Source: JACRJW01 sp964359095 | Lineage (GTDB): Bacteria; Patescibacteriota; Patescibacteriia; UBA9934; GWF2-40-263 | Assembly: GCA_964359095.1 (NCBI GenBank) | Contig: CAYHRJ010000010.1 | Location: 1-28,715 of the forward strand | Length of the DNA stretch: 28,715 bases | Direction of reading: 5' to 3' | Shown: in pieces, positions 13,440 through 20,950 of the stretch | How positions within the stretch are numbered: position 1 is the first letter of the stretch | How the letters are laid out: every line of letters begins with the position of its first letter | The notes under the pieces: generated by a model | Told to the model about the DNA's origin: nothing | Seen by the model: only the letters and a program-made list of their open reading frames with translations | Database searches by the model: none | Program-made: the position numbers and the translations under genes

Positions 13440-14200
13440 AGCTCATCATTCCCGCGTTCATAGCCGGATTTCTTACTTTCTTGGCACCTTGCACACTTCC
13501 ATTGGTTCCGGCGTACTTAGGGTTTATCAGCGGCGCGACCGCGAAGGATTTGGAGGATCACACAAAGTTCTCTGGCATTCGACGACGCGTGATGCTCAAT
13601 GGTCTTTTTTACGTGCTGGGTTTTTCAATCATCTTTATCGTCCTGGGTGTGCTTTTTGGTGTTGGTGGTTCTATGCTTGTGAAGTACCAATTCATCCTTC
13701 TAAGAATCGGCGGCATCTTCGTGGTTATTTTTTCGCTCTATCTCCTAGGGGTCTTTCAGCGTATTCCTACACTTCAACGATGGCTTACAACAGAACGTCG
13801 TTTTCACCCAGGTTCATCTTTGAAGCCTGGCACACCACACAGCTCCTTCATCTTTGGCGCAACATTTGCCTTCGGATGGACGCCATGCGTTGGCCCGATC
13901 ATGGGTTCTGTTTTGCTGCTGGCTTCCACAACCGCCACCGTTGGACAAGGCGCCTTTCTCCTCGCGGTTTTTTCCATCGGCCTCGCGATTCCGTTTCTTC
14001 TCATGGCCTGGGGAATTGGACAGGCATCCCAAACAGTGAAAACACTTTCGTGCGTATTACCATACGTCTCAATCGTCGGCGGTGTATTTCTGCTGTTCCT
14101 TGGTATCCTTCTAATCACGGACAACCTTGGCATCTGGCTCATATGGTTTTACCGTGTGTTCGATTTCCTGCCGTATGATTTGCTGCTCGATTATCTTTAA
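13433..14200 (+). CDS. ccdA: CcdA/DsbD-type thiol-reductant membrane transporter
   Basis: 255 residues and six or more hydrophobic helices. The paired redox cysteines are Cys 20 in FLAPCTLPLVPAYLGF and Cys 152 in GWTPCVGPIMG, the two signature sites of the CcdA/DsbD core. It moves electrons from cytoplasmic thioredoxin to the outside, reducing exported cysteine proteins. The start at 13433 is chosen because the mature fold begins there and ATGGTAG overlaps the VKOR stop by 7 nt, which suggests translational coupling. An earlier in-frame start at 13358 would add 25 residues that are just VKOR sequence in another frame. One oxidising and one reducing module are thus made together. Confidence 0.92.
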   Translation: MVELIIPAFIAGFLTFLAPCTLPLVPAYLGFISGATAKDLEDHTKFSGIRRRVMLNGLFYVLGFSIIFIVLGVLFGVGGSMLVKYQFILLRIGGIFVVIFSLYLLGVFQRIPTLQRWLTTERRFHPGSSLKPGTPHSSFIFGATFAFGWTPCVGPIMGSVLLLASTTATVGQGAFLLAVFSIGLAIPFLLMAWGIGQASQTVKTLSCVLPYVSIVGGVFLLFLGILLITDNLGIWLIWFYRVFDFLPYDLLLDYL

Positions 14201-14235
14201 GGTTAAATGGTCTGGCTTGAGTCTTATTTCCTCTG

Positions 14236-14244
14236 TGCTATACT
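14236..14244 (+). promoter_or_regulatory. Extended -10 promoter of the 14265 lipoprotein gene
   Basis: TGCTATACT with TATACT at 14239-14244; the start codon is 20 nt (14265) or 26 nt (14271) further on. Confidence 0.6.
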
Positions 14245-14264
14245 CGCTTTTGTTATTATTTTGA

Positions 14265-14861
14265 ATGTTTATGAAAAAGACGTTAGGTTTCATTCTCTTG
14301 ACGGTTGTCATTGCTGGAGGTGGTTGTTTTGGAAAAAAGGCTGAAGAAACAGCCTCTGATGAGACTGTGGAAATTGATCGGGATGCGATTTTGTTTGATG
14401 CACGCGAGAACGGACTCATTATGACATCGGACGAAGTGATAGCTATGTCAAGTATCGAACCAGTCATGGCTGCTGGCGCGACAAACCAGACAAATGTGGA
14501 GACCTATCTTGAGGTAGATAAGAAGGGCTGGTCATCGGCGGCATTAGCTGACGTCACTGGTGGAGAGTCGTACGGCCTGGCACATGCTTCATTTGAAAAT
14601 GGAATTTATACTGTGGTGGCTGACCTTGGAAATCTCACTAAGCCCTCAGAAAATTTTTCGTACCAAGGTTGGCTTGTAAAACGTGGCGAGGCGATGATGA
14701 TCGTGAACGCAGGCACAGCCGTGAAAACAGAGACGGGTTATGTACTTGTGTTTACATCTTCAGAGAATCTTTCTGAGTTAACCTTTTTTGTCTTGACTCT
14801 TGAACGAACAGACGGACTCTCAACAGCAGAGGAACATATTCTCGAAGGCAGCTTTCGTTAA
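14265..14861 (+). CDS. Lipoprotein with RskA-like domain
   Basis: 198 residues; the real start may be the second Met (14271, MKKTLGF). The signal sequence ends in GGGC, a poor but usable lipobox, so membrane anchoring is likely but not certain. The C-terminal ~100 residues (ADLGNLTKPSENFSYQGWLV, then AGTAVKTETGYVLVF, FVLTLERTDG and HILEGSF) resemble the extracytoplasmic domain of anti-sigma-K factor RskA. There the pattern Y-x-x-WLV...G...L-V-T-x-E...G is typical. No anti-sigma cytoplasmic region is present, so this is a free surface version of that fold and its role is unknown. Its 3' end overlaps the convergent gene by four bases. Confidence 0.7.
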   Translation: MFMKKTLGFILLTVVIAGGGCFGKKAEETASDETVEIDRDAILFDARENGLIMTSDEVIAMSSIEPVMAAGATNQTNVETYLEVDKKGWSSAALADVTGGESYGLAHASFENGIYTVVADLGNLTKPSENFSYQGWLVKRGEAMMIVNAGTAVKTETGYVLVFTSSENLSELTFFVLTLERTDGLSTAEEHILEGSFR

Positions 14862-15796
14862 TCGATTATGTCGGTCACATAGATCATGAGCCGACTACCG
14901 TCTTTAAGCTCCACAATTGATGGATCTTTTACCAGTGCATGATCACCATCAGGCGAAAGTCGCACATCATCATCCGGGTACCAGTCGTACCCATTTTTTG
15001 TTGACCAGGATTTTATTTCCCCAGACGCTGTCGACACAAAAAGGTGAAACTGATCTTCTATCCAGATGCCGTTAGCTGGAGTGACTGACTCGTCGTCCAT
15101 TGGGAAACTTGTTTTTGCGTATACGATAAAAGTGATTCCATCGTCACTCGTGAGATGCCATAGTGCCGAGGATCCTTCCTCGGAGACCGCGTACATATGC
15201 CAGGTCTCGCCAATTTTGAACGTCGTGGAATTGAGAGCTTCGTATCCTGGCGGAACAAAGATAGGTCCTTTGTATTCAAAATTCAATCCGTCCTGACTTT
15301 CCGCATAGTGAACGCCTTCCACAAAATCGATGGCGTGTGCCGTGTAGAAAAGTCGAAACGTACCGTCTTCGAGTTTGACGATGTCGGCGTAGTGCGGTGA
15401 GGAATACGATTCACCACCTGTGACCGTGAGATATTTATAGATCCAGGTTTTTCCTTCGTCCTGTGAGATCGCGACAGCAGTACGATCCAATCTGTCTCCC
15501 ACGATCCATCCAGTGTAGTAGACGAAAACGCGTCCTTCATTGTCAACCACAGCATCTGGAAGATGTGCCTGATCCGATATCCAACCATCTGTCGAGGTAA
15601 ACGTGAGACCATCCTTTGAAACAGCGAGCGCGAGAGTTGAATTCAGCGGACGCTCATCTTCAGGATCCAGGATGCTCATGCCAGCATCGATGGGTTGAAA
15701 GTCACTCGTTGCGTACGGATCGTTGTTTTGTGGAAATAAAGAACAGCCAGGGAGGAACAGGCTTGAGCTAAGAATGAAAAGGATGATGTATTTCAT
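14858..15796 (-). CDS. Lipoprotein with glycosidase-like beta-propeller
   Basis: 312 residues from the Met that begins MKYIILF; seven residues upstream are an unlikely extension. The lipobox is FLPGC with Cys 18. The mature part shows repeated blades with Asp-rich turns: SKDGLTFT, SQDEGKTW, SQDGLNFEY, TSDDGITF, KNGYDWYP. The A-x-S-x-DG-x-x-W/F repeat is the Asp-box/five-bladed pattern of sialidases and GH43/GH32/GH130-type enzymes. A specific activity cannot be read off. It is anchored on the outer face of the membrane. It is divergent from a secreted six-hairpin glycosidase-like gene with 24 nt between starts, so co-regulation and a joint role in glycan handling are likely. Confidence 0.75.
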   Translation of the reverse strand: MKYIILFILSSSLFLPGCSLFPQNNDPYATSDFQPIDAGMSILDPEDERPLNSTLALAVSKDGLTFTSTDGWISDQAHLPDAVVDNEGRVFVYYTGWIVGDRLDRTAVAISQDEGKTWIYKYLTVTGGESYSSPHYADIVKLEDGTFRLFYTAHAIDFVEGVHYAESQDGLNFEYKGPIFVPPGYEALNSTTFKIGETWHMYAVSEEGSSALWHLTSDDGITFIVYAKTSFPMDDESVTPANGIWIEDQFHLFVSTASGEIKSWSTKNGYDWYPDDDVRLSPDGDHALVKDPSIVELKDGSRLMIYVTDIID

Positions 15797-15803
15797 AGGT
15801 TTC

Positions 15804-15812
15804 TGGTAGACT
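15804..15812 (+). promoter_or_regulatory. Extended -10 promoter in the divergent 24-nt gap
   Basis: TGGTAGACT with TAGACT at 15807-15812, 8 nt before the ATG at 15821. On the opposite strand TGATAGTCT overlaps the same bases and could serve the lipoprotein gene starting at 15796. Confidence 0.55.
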
Positions 15813-15820
15813 ATCACAGT

Positions 15821-17389
15821 ATGAAACGGTTATGGATAATTTTCAATACACTTGTTTTTTTGTCTCCGTCCTTCGCTCAAGCACAGACGGCTGATTTTTT
15901 GGATCCAGTCGTCGATGGATTTAAATCCTCGCTCATCTGTACTGGTTGGGACGATGGTGGCTGTCGTTCGATGTTTTTGATCGCAGGGAAAAACTTTTTG
16001 AATAGCAATGGAAGTCCTGGAGTGAAGGTCGGTAACGAGTGGGCCGATGTTCTGCGAGCTACGAGTACGCTCATTGTTGCCATTGCATCTGAGGCGTCAT
16101 TGGAAAAGGCGCCGATCGTTTCCGTTGACACCACAGTCAATACACCAAGCCTTGTAAGTACAGACGAAGTGTTAGACGCCATGTTTGAAGATTCTGTACA
16201 GGTTGCATTAAACGCGATTGAGCAAACTGACGATGGGACGCGTTACATTTCCGCTGGTCCAAAATATAACGATGTGCCGCGTATCTATTACCGTGATTCC
16301 TACTGGACTGCTGGGATGATTCTCATGATTGAACCCTACGTGGTGCGTGACCAGATCTTGCTGCTTGCTCAAGGGATTCAAGCAAATGGAAGTGTGCCGA
16401 GCGCAACGCCTGTGGATCCAGATGGGTATCGTTTGGATTTATGGGACGATCATTTTGATTCTGGCCCATATTTCGACATGCTCGTGTACGACTACGTCCG
16501 CTTCACAGGCGACACATCAATTTTGAGCGAGCGAGTAAACGGACGGACGATTTTTACAGCCATGGAGGACGTTCTTAGTTACTTATCCACACGCGACACT
16601 GACGGTGATTTATTACCTGAAAAACCAGCAAATTCGTTGCAAGACTGGCTTGATAGCATCCCTCGCAGTGGGGAGGTATTGTCAAATCAGGTGTTGTACT
16701 ACCGCGCGTTGCGTAACCTTGTAGAAATTTCTGAGCTCATGGACAAGCCGTCGCATGCACTGGCATTTCATCGACAATCACTTCTGCTGCGATTTCAGAT
16801 CAATGGGATTTTTTGGAATGAAGAAGACGGAATGTACTTTGAAAGTTGTCATGCAGGAGTTTGTGTGGAACGTGTAACAAACGAGTTCGCGCTCGCGATT
16901 CTCTACGAAGTCGTCTGGCCACAGAATCGTGATCGATTATTTGAAAGCCTTCTCAGACTCGAGTCCGTGCGCAATGATGAGATTCCGTTTGGCGACTGGG
17001 GCGTCTTAAACGCCTGGCCGCTCTACGACGGATTCACTCCCTACGATTATCAAAACGGAACCGACTGGCCGTATCTGGACGGTGTCAATGCTGGCGCGCG
17101 CCTCAAGTACAACAATGACGATTGGCATTATCCACTCACACGCTGGTGGAGCTTCAACGAGGAACAGGGAAGCGGTCGTGTGCTTCCCGAGTACGTGTCG
17201 CCAGTGGATGAGGATGGAGGGAACGAGCAAGCCTGGAGCGTGAATCCCGCCGTGAGCTTTGTCCGTTATGGCCTGGGAGTTGATCCAGACCTCGACGGAG
17301 CGTACACGACAAAACATTCACCCAATGGTGAAGTGCTTCTTGAGAACGTCCTCGTACGTGGTCATCGGATATCTGTGAACGCACAATAA
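15821..17389 (+). CDS. Secreted six-hairpin (alpha/alpha)6 glycosidase-like protein
   Basis: 522 residues. The signal peptide is cleaved near SFAQA-QTADF. Residues ~25-95 include C...GGC and a short beta segment (MFLIAGKNFLN, GVKVGNEWADVL) that looks like an IPT/TIG-type domain. From ~110 on, alternating helices with YYRDSYWTAGMI, GSVPSATPVDP, LWDDHFDSG, DTDGDLLPEK, GIFWNEEDGMYF and WPYLDGVNAGA match the helical-toroid fold of GH15/37/63-type glycosidases. Acidic residues in RDSYW and in D-W-P-Y-L-D-G lie where such enzymes place catalytic acids, but the family cannot be fixed. It likely acts on external oligosaccharides. It ends at a bidirectional terminator. Confidence 0.8.
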   Translation: MKRLWIIFNTLVFLSPSFAQAQTADFLDPVVDGFKSSLICTGWDDGGCRSMFLIAGKNFLNSNGSPGVKVGNEWADVLRATSTLIVAIASEASLEKAPIVSVDTTVNTPSLVSTDEVLDAMFEDSVQVALNAIEQTDDGTRYISAGPKYNDVPRIYYRDSYWTAGMILMIEPYVVRDQILLLAQGIQANGSVPSATPVDPDGYRLDLWDDHFDSGPYFDMLVYDYVRFTGDTSILSERVNGRTIFTAMEDVLSYLSTRDTDGDLLPEKPANSLQDWLDSIPRSGEVLSNQVLYYRALRNLVEISELMDKPSHALAFHRQSLLLRFQINGIFWNEEDGMYFESCHAGVCVERVTNEFALAILYEVVWPQNRDRLFESLLRLESVRNDEIPFGDWGVLNAWPLYDGFTPYDYQNGTDWPYLDGVNAGARLKYNNDDWHYPLTRWWSFNEEQGSGRVLPEYVSPVDEDGGNEQAWSVNPAVSFVRYGLGVDPDLDGAYTTKHSPNGEVLLENVLVRGHRISVNAQ

Positions 17390-17420
17390 AAAATCCACAG
17401 CCCTAGGCTGCGGATTTTTT
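17388..17420. terminator. Bidirectional intrinsic terminator
   Basis: AAAAAATCC-A-CAGCC pairs with GGCTG-C-GGATTTTTT around CTA. It ends the plus-strand glycosidase-like gene and overlaps the stop of the minus-strand mini-gene at 17403-17522. Confidence 0.9.
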
Positions 17421-17522
17421 GGCTTTTGTGAGACGGATGGCTTTTTGTCTTCGGTTGCCAGCAAGCTGGATTTTTCGATCAAGCTTCCAAGCTGTGCGAA
17501 CTTGTTTTCGTTTTCCAGGCAT
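17403..17522 (-). CDS. 39-residue highly basic protein
   Basis: ATG at 17522-17520, TAG at 17405-17403. The sequence begins MPGKRKQVRTAWKLDRK and ends KAIRLTKAKKSAA, with about 15 Lys/Arg and one Asp. It has a consensus promoter on the same strand (17560-17532) 9 nt before the ATG and a terminator at its end, so it is a complete transcription unit. The composition is that of a small ribosomal or nucleic-acid-binding protein, but I cannot assign a family. A different, longer frame over the same bases (17318-17560) runs through the terminator and into the glycosidase gene and is less credible. Confidence 0.6.
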   Translation of the reverse strand: MPGKRKQVRTAWKLDRKIQLAGNRRQKAIRLTKAKKSAA

Positions 17523-17531
17523 AGTGCCATG

Positions 17532-17560
17532 AGGATAACGTCTTCGCGTGAATTCGTCAA
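17532..17560 (-). promoter_or_regulatory. Promoter of the 39-residue gene
   Basis: On the minus strand TTGACG (17560-17555), a 17-nt spacer and TATCCT (17537-17532). The ATG of the mini-gene follows 9 nt later. Confidence 0.65.
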
Positions 17561-17566
17561 TTCTTG

Positions 17567-17572
17567 TAGAAT
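17567..17572 (+). promoter_or_regulatory. -10 box of the 17584 operon
   Basis: TAGAAT preceded by TTG, ending 11 nt before the ATG at 17584. It is divergent from the mini-gene promoter only a few bases away. Confidence 0.5.
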
Positions 17573-17583
17573 AGATGTGAACT

Positions 17584-18033
17584 ATGACCAGCGTTCTTGC
17601 ACAGCAGGTGAGTTTACTTCAGGCGATCAGTCCTGGGATTATTTTATTTACAGCGACGCTTGTGTTGTTTGCCTCCGCGATCACTTTATCTTTTCTTATT
17701 GGATCAAAGCCATCCGTTGTAAAGCCGCTGACAGGCGTTTTGATGATCATCTTATTTTTGTTGCTTGGAACAGTTGCGATTGAGTTTTCAAATGCCGCCA
17801 CACCGTCCTACACGTTTGGTGAATTCGCTTCACTTTCAGAAGCGCTCTCCACACATCGTTGGTTACTTTTTCAACTTCCAATCCTGCTTGTTCTTACGAC
17901 CCTCATGATCTTGAACGTTTATGGCGAGAAAATTGCCGACCGCAACGCAACAGCGTATCGTGTTGCTGTTACGATTTCGATCGCCATCAGTTTTGCAGCG
18001 CTACTTTCGATCGCTTTTGAATCAATGATTTAG
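17584..18033 (+). CDS. Four-helix membrane protein, unknown
   Basis: 149 residues with hydrophobic helices at about 17-39, 48-70, 92-110 and 124-146. The loop between the second and third (FSNAATPSYTFGEFASLSEA) is polar. No charged residue pattern of a known transporter is seen, and I recognise no family. The next membrane protein gene starts 2 nt after its stop, so the two are almost certainly co-transcribed and may form one complex. Confidence 0.7.
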   Translation: MTSVLAQQVSLLQAISPGIILFTATLVLFASAITLSFLIGSKPSVVKPLTGVLMIILFLLLGTVAIEFSNAATPSYTFGEFASLSEALSTHRWLLFQLPILLVLTTLMILNVYGEKIADRNATAYRVAVTISIAISFAALLSIAFESMI

Positions 18034-18034
18034 T

Positions 18035-18376
18035 ATGTTTCATTTTTTTAGAAATCGCATCCATGAATCGCTCGCCCTCTCCGCACTTTTTGCTGGTTCG
18101 GTTGCGCTTCACGTTGCCTGGATTGACAACCTCCTCATCACGCGCAGCGTTTTCATCCGGGAGTTCATCACGCTCAATCCTGACATAGGTCCTATTAGCG
18201 GTCTCTACGTCGATACACTCGGAGCCTTCTTTGTGAGCTTCCTCCTCGCCGCCTTTTTCTGGCGCGGCCGCGACGTCTCCCACTGGCGCGACCGCGTTTT
18301 CTGGTTCTTCGTGACGTCGATCGTCGTCTTCCTGCTCATGACTCTGCCATTTGTGTACGGCTTCGCCGTGAGTTGA
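18035..18376 (+). CDS. Three-helix membrane protein, unknown
   Basis: 113 residues with hydrophobic segments at about 12-33, 56-76 and 88-111, separated by a loop with ITLNPDIGPISGLYVD and a basic cytoplasmic stretch (WRGRDVSHWRDR). There is no recognisable family. It is the second gene of a two-gene operon with 17584-18033 and is followed by a strong terminator. Confidence 0.7.
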   Translation: MFHFFRNRIHESLALSALFAGSVALHVAWIDNLLITRSVFIREFITLNPDIGPISGLYVDTLGAFFVSFLLAAFFWRGRDVSHWRDRVFWFFVTSIVVFLLMTLPFVYGFAVS

Positions 18377-18396
18377 GCAAAACCTTATTCCATCGT

Positions 18397-18428
18397 AGAC
18401 TTGGCAATAGCTAAGTCTTTTTTATTTT
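18397..18428 (+). terminator. Intrinsic terminator just ahead of pepA
   Basis: AGACTTGGC (18397-18405) pairs with GCTAAGTCT (18410-18418) around AATA, followed by TTTTTT-A-TTTT. The pepA ATG is at 18433, so no room is left for a promoter between the terminator and the gene. Any pepA promoter must overlap or precede the hairpin. Confidence 0.85.
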
Positions 18429-18432
18429 GTGT

Positions 18433-19889
18433 ATGGATATCAAGATTTACAAGGGGGATTTAACGCAGGAGAAAGCCGATCTGTTGGTTGTCGGTCATTT
18501 TTCAGATGCTAAATCGTTTGAAGGATCTTCGGCTGTTTTGGATAAGGTCATGGACGGGAGACTCATGAAGCTCATCAGAGAAGATGGATTCAAGGCAAAA
18601 CTCGCCTCCACGTTTCTCACGCACACAAACGGTGAGATCCCAGCCAAACGGATTCTTGTTGTCGGACTTGGAAAAAAAGAAAACGTGGATCTTGAGGCTG
18701 TGCGCCAGACAGCGGCGGTGGCTGTGAATGTGGCAAAGGAGTGCGGAGCCAAAACGATCGTGTCAGAGCTTCACGTACATGGAGAGCTGAAGGCGAGCGA
18801 CTGCGCGCAGGTGATGGTAGAAGGTGCGCTTCTGGCAGATTACACCTACACCAAGTACAAAAAGCCAACGCACAAATCTCCAAAATTTTTTGCGATCGTC
18901 GTGAGCGACGGTAAGATTTTGCGATCGGCTGAAAAGGGATTGGCATTGGGCGAACTCGCTGCTCGAGGCACGGTGTTTGCACGTGATCTTGTCAACACAC
19001 CAGCGCACGACATGCATCCAGAGACGCTCGTGGATGTAGCGAAGTCGATCGCAAAGGGAAAGTCATCTATTCGTGTTCGTGTGTTTGATCGTGAGGCTCT
19101 CAAACGCATGGGTGCTGGTGGACTATTAGGTGTCGCGCAAGGATCAGATCGTCCGCCCTATCTTGTCCACATGACCTACAAACCAAAGAAGCCTACCAGG
19201 AAGTCAATCGCGCTTGTGGGTAAAGCTGTGACGTTCGATTCTGGTGGGCTTTCATTAAAGCCTGCGGATTTCATGATGACTATGAAGTGCGACATGGCAG
19301 GTGCGGCTGCGGTGCTGGGAACTTTTTCTGTGATCGCTGAGCTTGCTCCGACAGTCGAGGTTCACGGGATCTTTGGTGCAGTTGAGAACATGCCCTCAGG
19401 CAGCGCGATTCGTCCAGGTGATGTCCTCACGGCCATGAATAAGAAGACAATGGAAGTTTTGAATACAGATGCAGAAGGACGTCTCACACTTGCTGACACG
19501 CTTTTCTACGCAGCGAAGTTGAAGCCTTTGTTCATCGTGGATTTGGCGACGCTCACAGGAGCCTGTGTGGTCGCGCTTGGTGAGGAGATCACAGGAGTCA
19601 TGTCAAACGATGATAAGGTCGCGGCACGGGTTCTCGATGCTGCTGCGGCTGCTGGAGAAAAAATGTGGCGTCTACCCTTGGAGAAAAGTTATAAAAAAGT
19701 CATCAAGTCACAGATCGCTGATTTGCAAAACATCGGTAACAAATGGGGAGGCGCTCTGACCGCTGGATTGTTCCTCGAGGAGTTTGTCGACAAGACACCG
19801 TGGGCGCACCTGGACATTGCAGGTCCAGCATTTGCTGAGCGCGAGATCGATCCGTACACACACAAAGGGGCGACAGGGCACGGAGTGAG
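18433..19889 (+). CDS. pepA: Leucyl aminopeptidase, M17 family (3' end lost in gap)
   Basis: A cytosolic dinuclear-metal aminopeptidase that trims N-terminal residues in peptide turnover. Residues 1-160 form the variable N-terminal macro-like domain. The catalytic domain follows, with GKAVTFDSGG from residue 263 (in place of the more usual GKGVTFDSGG), the KCDMAGAAAV metal site and the family signature NTDAEGRLTLAD from residue 344. The conserved end GATGHGV is reached at 19888, so only about 10-15 residues are missing, hidden by the run of N. A start at ATG 18433 fits the family; a TTG two codons upstream is possible. Active-site residues seen so far are complete, so the gene is probably functional. 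Confidence 0.95.
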
Positions 19890-19989
19890 NNNNNNNNNNN
19901 NNNNNNNNNNNNNNNNNNNNNNNNNNNNNNNNNNNNNNNNNNNNNNNNNNNNNNNNNNNNNNNNNNNNNNNNNNNNNNNNNNNNNNNNN
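19890..19989. other. Assembly gap, 100 N
   Basis: Exactly 100 N, the conventional filler for a scaffold join of unknown length. The pepA stop lies inside it, and the true distance to the next gene is unknown. Confidence 0.98.
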
Positions 19990-20002
19990 TCACAAAATAA
20001 AA

Positions 20003-20061
20003 TCCCCCTTCGCTCAGGAGAGCTACGGAGGGACAAGTCCGGCGGACGCTATTCCGCCGGA
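20003..20061 (-). terminator. Double hairpin terminator
   Basis: The first hairpin (20038-20045 with 20054-20061, TCCGGCGG / CCGCCGGA) contains the stop of the minus-strand gene at 20049. The second (20003-20033) has an inner GCTC-AGGA-GAGC and a C-rich/G-rich outer stem. ATTTTATTTTG follows on the minus strand. The second hairpin closely resembles the one at 12153-12182. Confidence 0.75.
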
Positions 20062-20522
20062 AAGAGTTCGACCTGTGGGGAAACCCATGGGTCATTTTCG
20101 TTGACGCATGCGCAGATGGATCTGCATTCGCGTGCTGAGAGGAAGTAGGCTCGGTCTGTGCGTGGTGGGGCACACCAGCATTCTTTAGGATTGAGTTCCT
20201 CGATGATCCTCACGCGCGTGAGTCCTTCGCTGGCTGCTTGCATGAGGATCGTGGCTGCGACCTCGCGGCTGGTATCAGCCGTGTCCATCTGAGCAGGCTC
20301 GTCCTCCTGAGCAGGAGCGTTCGCGGTCTGCGTGCGTATGGTGACGTGACGGTGCTTGATCGGTTCCTGAATCGGTTGAACGATTGCCTCGTGTGCAAGC
20401 TCACGCGCGAGGATCAGCAGTCCTCCACAGCCCGCAACGAGGACGATGCTTACAGCGATCGCGACACCATGCCAGCCAATGGACGCCACAGTGAACCTCA
20501 AGAACAGCGGCAAAGTTAGCAT
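20049..20522 (-). CDS. Membrane-anchored protein with C-terminal cysteine cluster
   Basis: 157 residues. One hydrophobic helix (about 14-40, GVAIAVSIVLVAGCGGLLIL) anchors it, followed by a Pro/Gln/Thr-rich linker of about 50 residues. A short helix (EVAATILMQAASEGLTRVRI) leads to a compact C-terminal domain with five cysteines (CWC, C, CAC). The spacing CWCAPPR...RECRSICACV suggests a metal site or two disulfides. I recognise no family. It is GC-rich compared with its neighbours. It is on the same strand as the small lipoprotein gene at 20683, but a terminator between them argues for separate transcripts. Confidence 0.6.
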   Translation of the reverse strand: MLTLPLFLRFTVASIGWHGVAIAVSIVLVAGCGGLLILARELAHEAIVQPIQEPIKHRHVTIRTQTANAPAQEDEPAQMDTADTSREVAATILMQAASEGLTRVRIIEELNPKECWCAPPRTDRAYFLSARECRSICACVNENDPWVSPQVELFPAE

Positions 20523-20599
20523 AGATTATGGTTCGTGTCACTTCTATGCGTCCTCAAGGCAATTTTGCAGCATTGACTGGTCGAAACATAAAATAAAAT

Positions 20600-20619
20600 C
20601 CCCGAACCGTAGTCCGGGG
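20600..20619 (-). terminator. Terminator hairpin
   Basis: CCCCGAAC pairs with GTCCGGGG (one mismatch) around CGTA. On the minus strand ATTTTATTTTATG follows. It is downstream of the minus-strand gene ending at 20683. Confidence 0.7.
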
Positions 20620-20682
20620 CGTTGCGTTTTGTGCGGTGATGGTATCTCGATTGCGGAGCGCGCGGTGCCCGGCTTCACCAGT

Positions 20683-20907
20683 TCAATCGCAGTCTTCGTA
20701 CATAGCCTGAGAATGGCACCCGGTGTTCATCAGGACTCTTGCGCGACAGAGGTACTTTTCCACATCGTCTTCAGTCGCATCGTTGCAGTCGTCAGTAGAG
20801 AGTTCAATACTGCCACCGCCCTCCTTGCAGTCCTCTACAGCTTGGTTGTAATGCTCGCAAGCGTAACGAGCCGAACAGCTGAATACCAGCAGTAAGATGA
20901 AGATCAT
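20683..20907 (-). CDS. Small cysteine-rich lipoprotein
   Basis: 74 residues. A short hydrophobic start (MIFILLLVFSC) contains a plausible lipobox VFSC with Cys 11, so the mature protein would be about 64 residues and anchored outside. Five further cysteines (YACEH, EDCKE, DDCND, YLCRA, TGCHS) plus a terminal EDCD suggest disulfides. It has no known family. It lies between a peroxiredoxin gene and another cysteine-rich anchored protein on the same strand. Its -10 box (TATCCT, 20930-20925) is 17 nt upstream of the ATG. Confidence 0.6.
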   Translation of the reverse strand: MIFILLLVFSCSARYACEHYNQAVEDCKEGGGSIELSTDDCNDATEDDVEKYLCRARVLMNTGCHSQAMYEDCD

Positions 20908-20924
20908 GGAAGATTTCCAAGGTT

Positions 20925-20930
20925 AGGATA
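20925..20930 (-). promoter_or_regulatory. -10 box of the small lipoprotein gene
   Basis: TATCCT on the minus strand in TATCTATCCT, 17 nt before the ATG at 20907. The hairpin CAAGGC-CTA-GCCTTG (20960-20946) behind the peroxiredoxin gene lies just upstream. Confidence 0.45.
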
Positions 20931-20950
20931 GATAAAAACATGTGCCAAGG

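Noticed and set aside
13429..14178. 249-codon frame overlapping ccdA in another frame
   Set aside because: The CcdA frame has both redox-cysteine motifs and membrane helices. The alternative is rich in Arg, His, Trp and Ser without helices, so it is a shadow.
20446..20895. 149-codon plus-strand frame
   Set aside because: It runs antisense to the small lipoprotein gene and through a terminator hairpin, and has no promoter or ribosome-binding signals.
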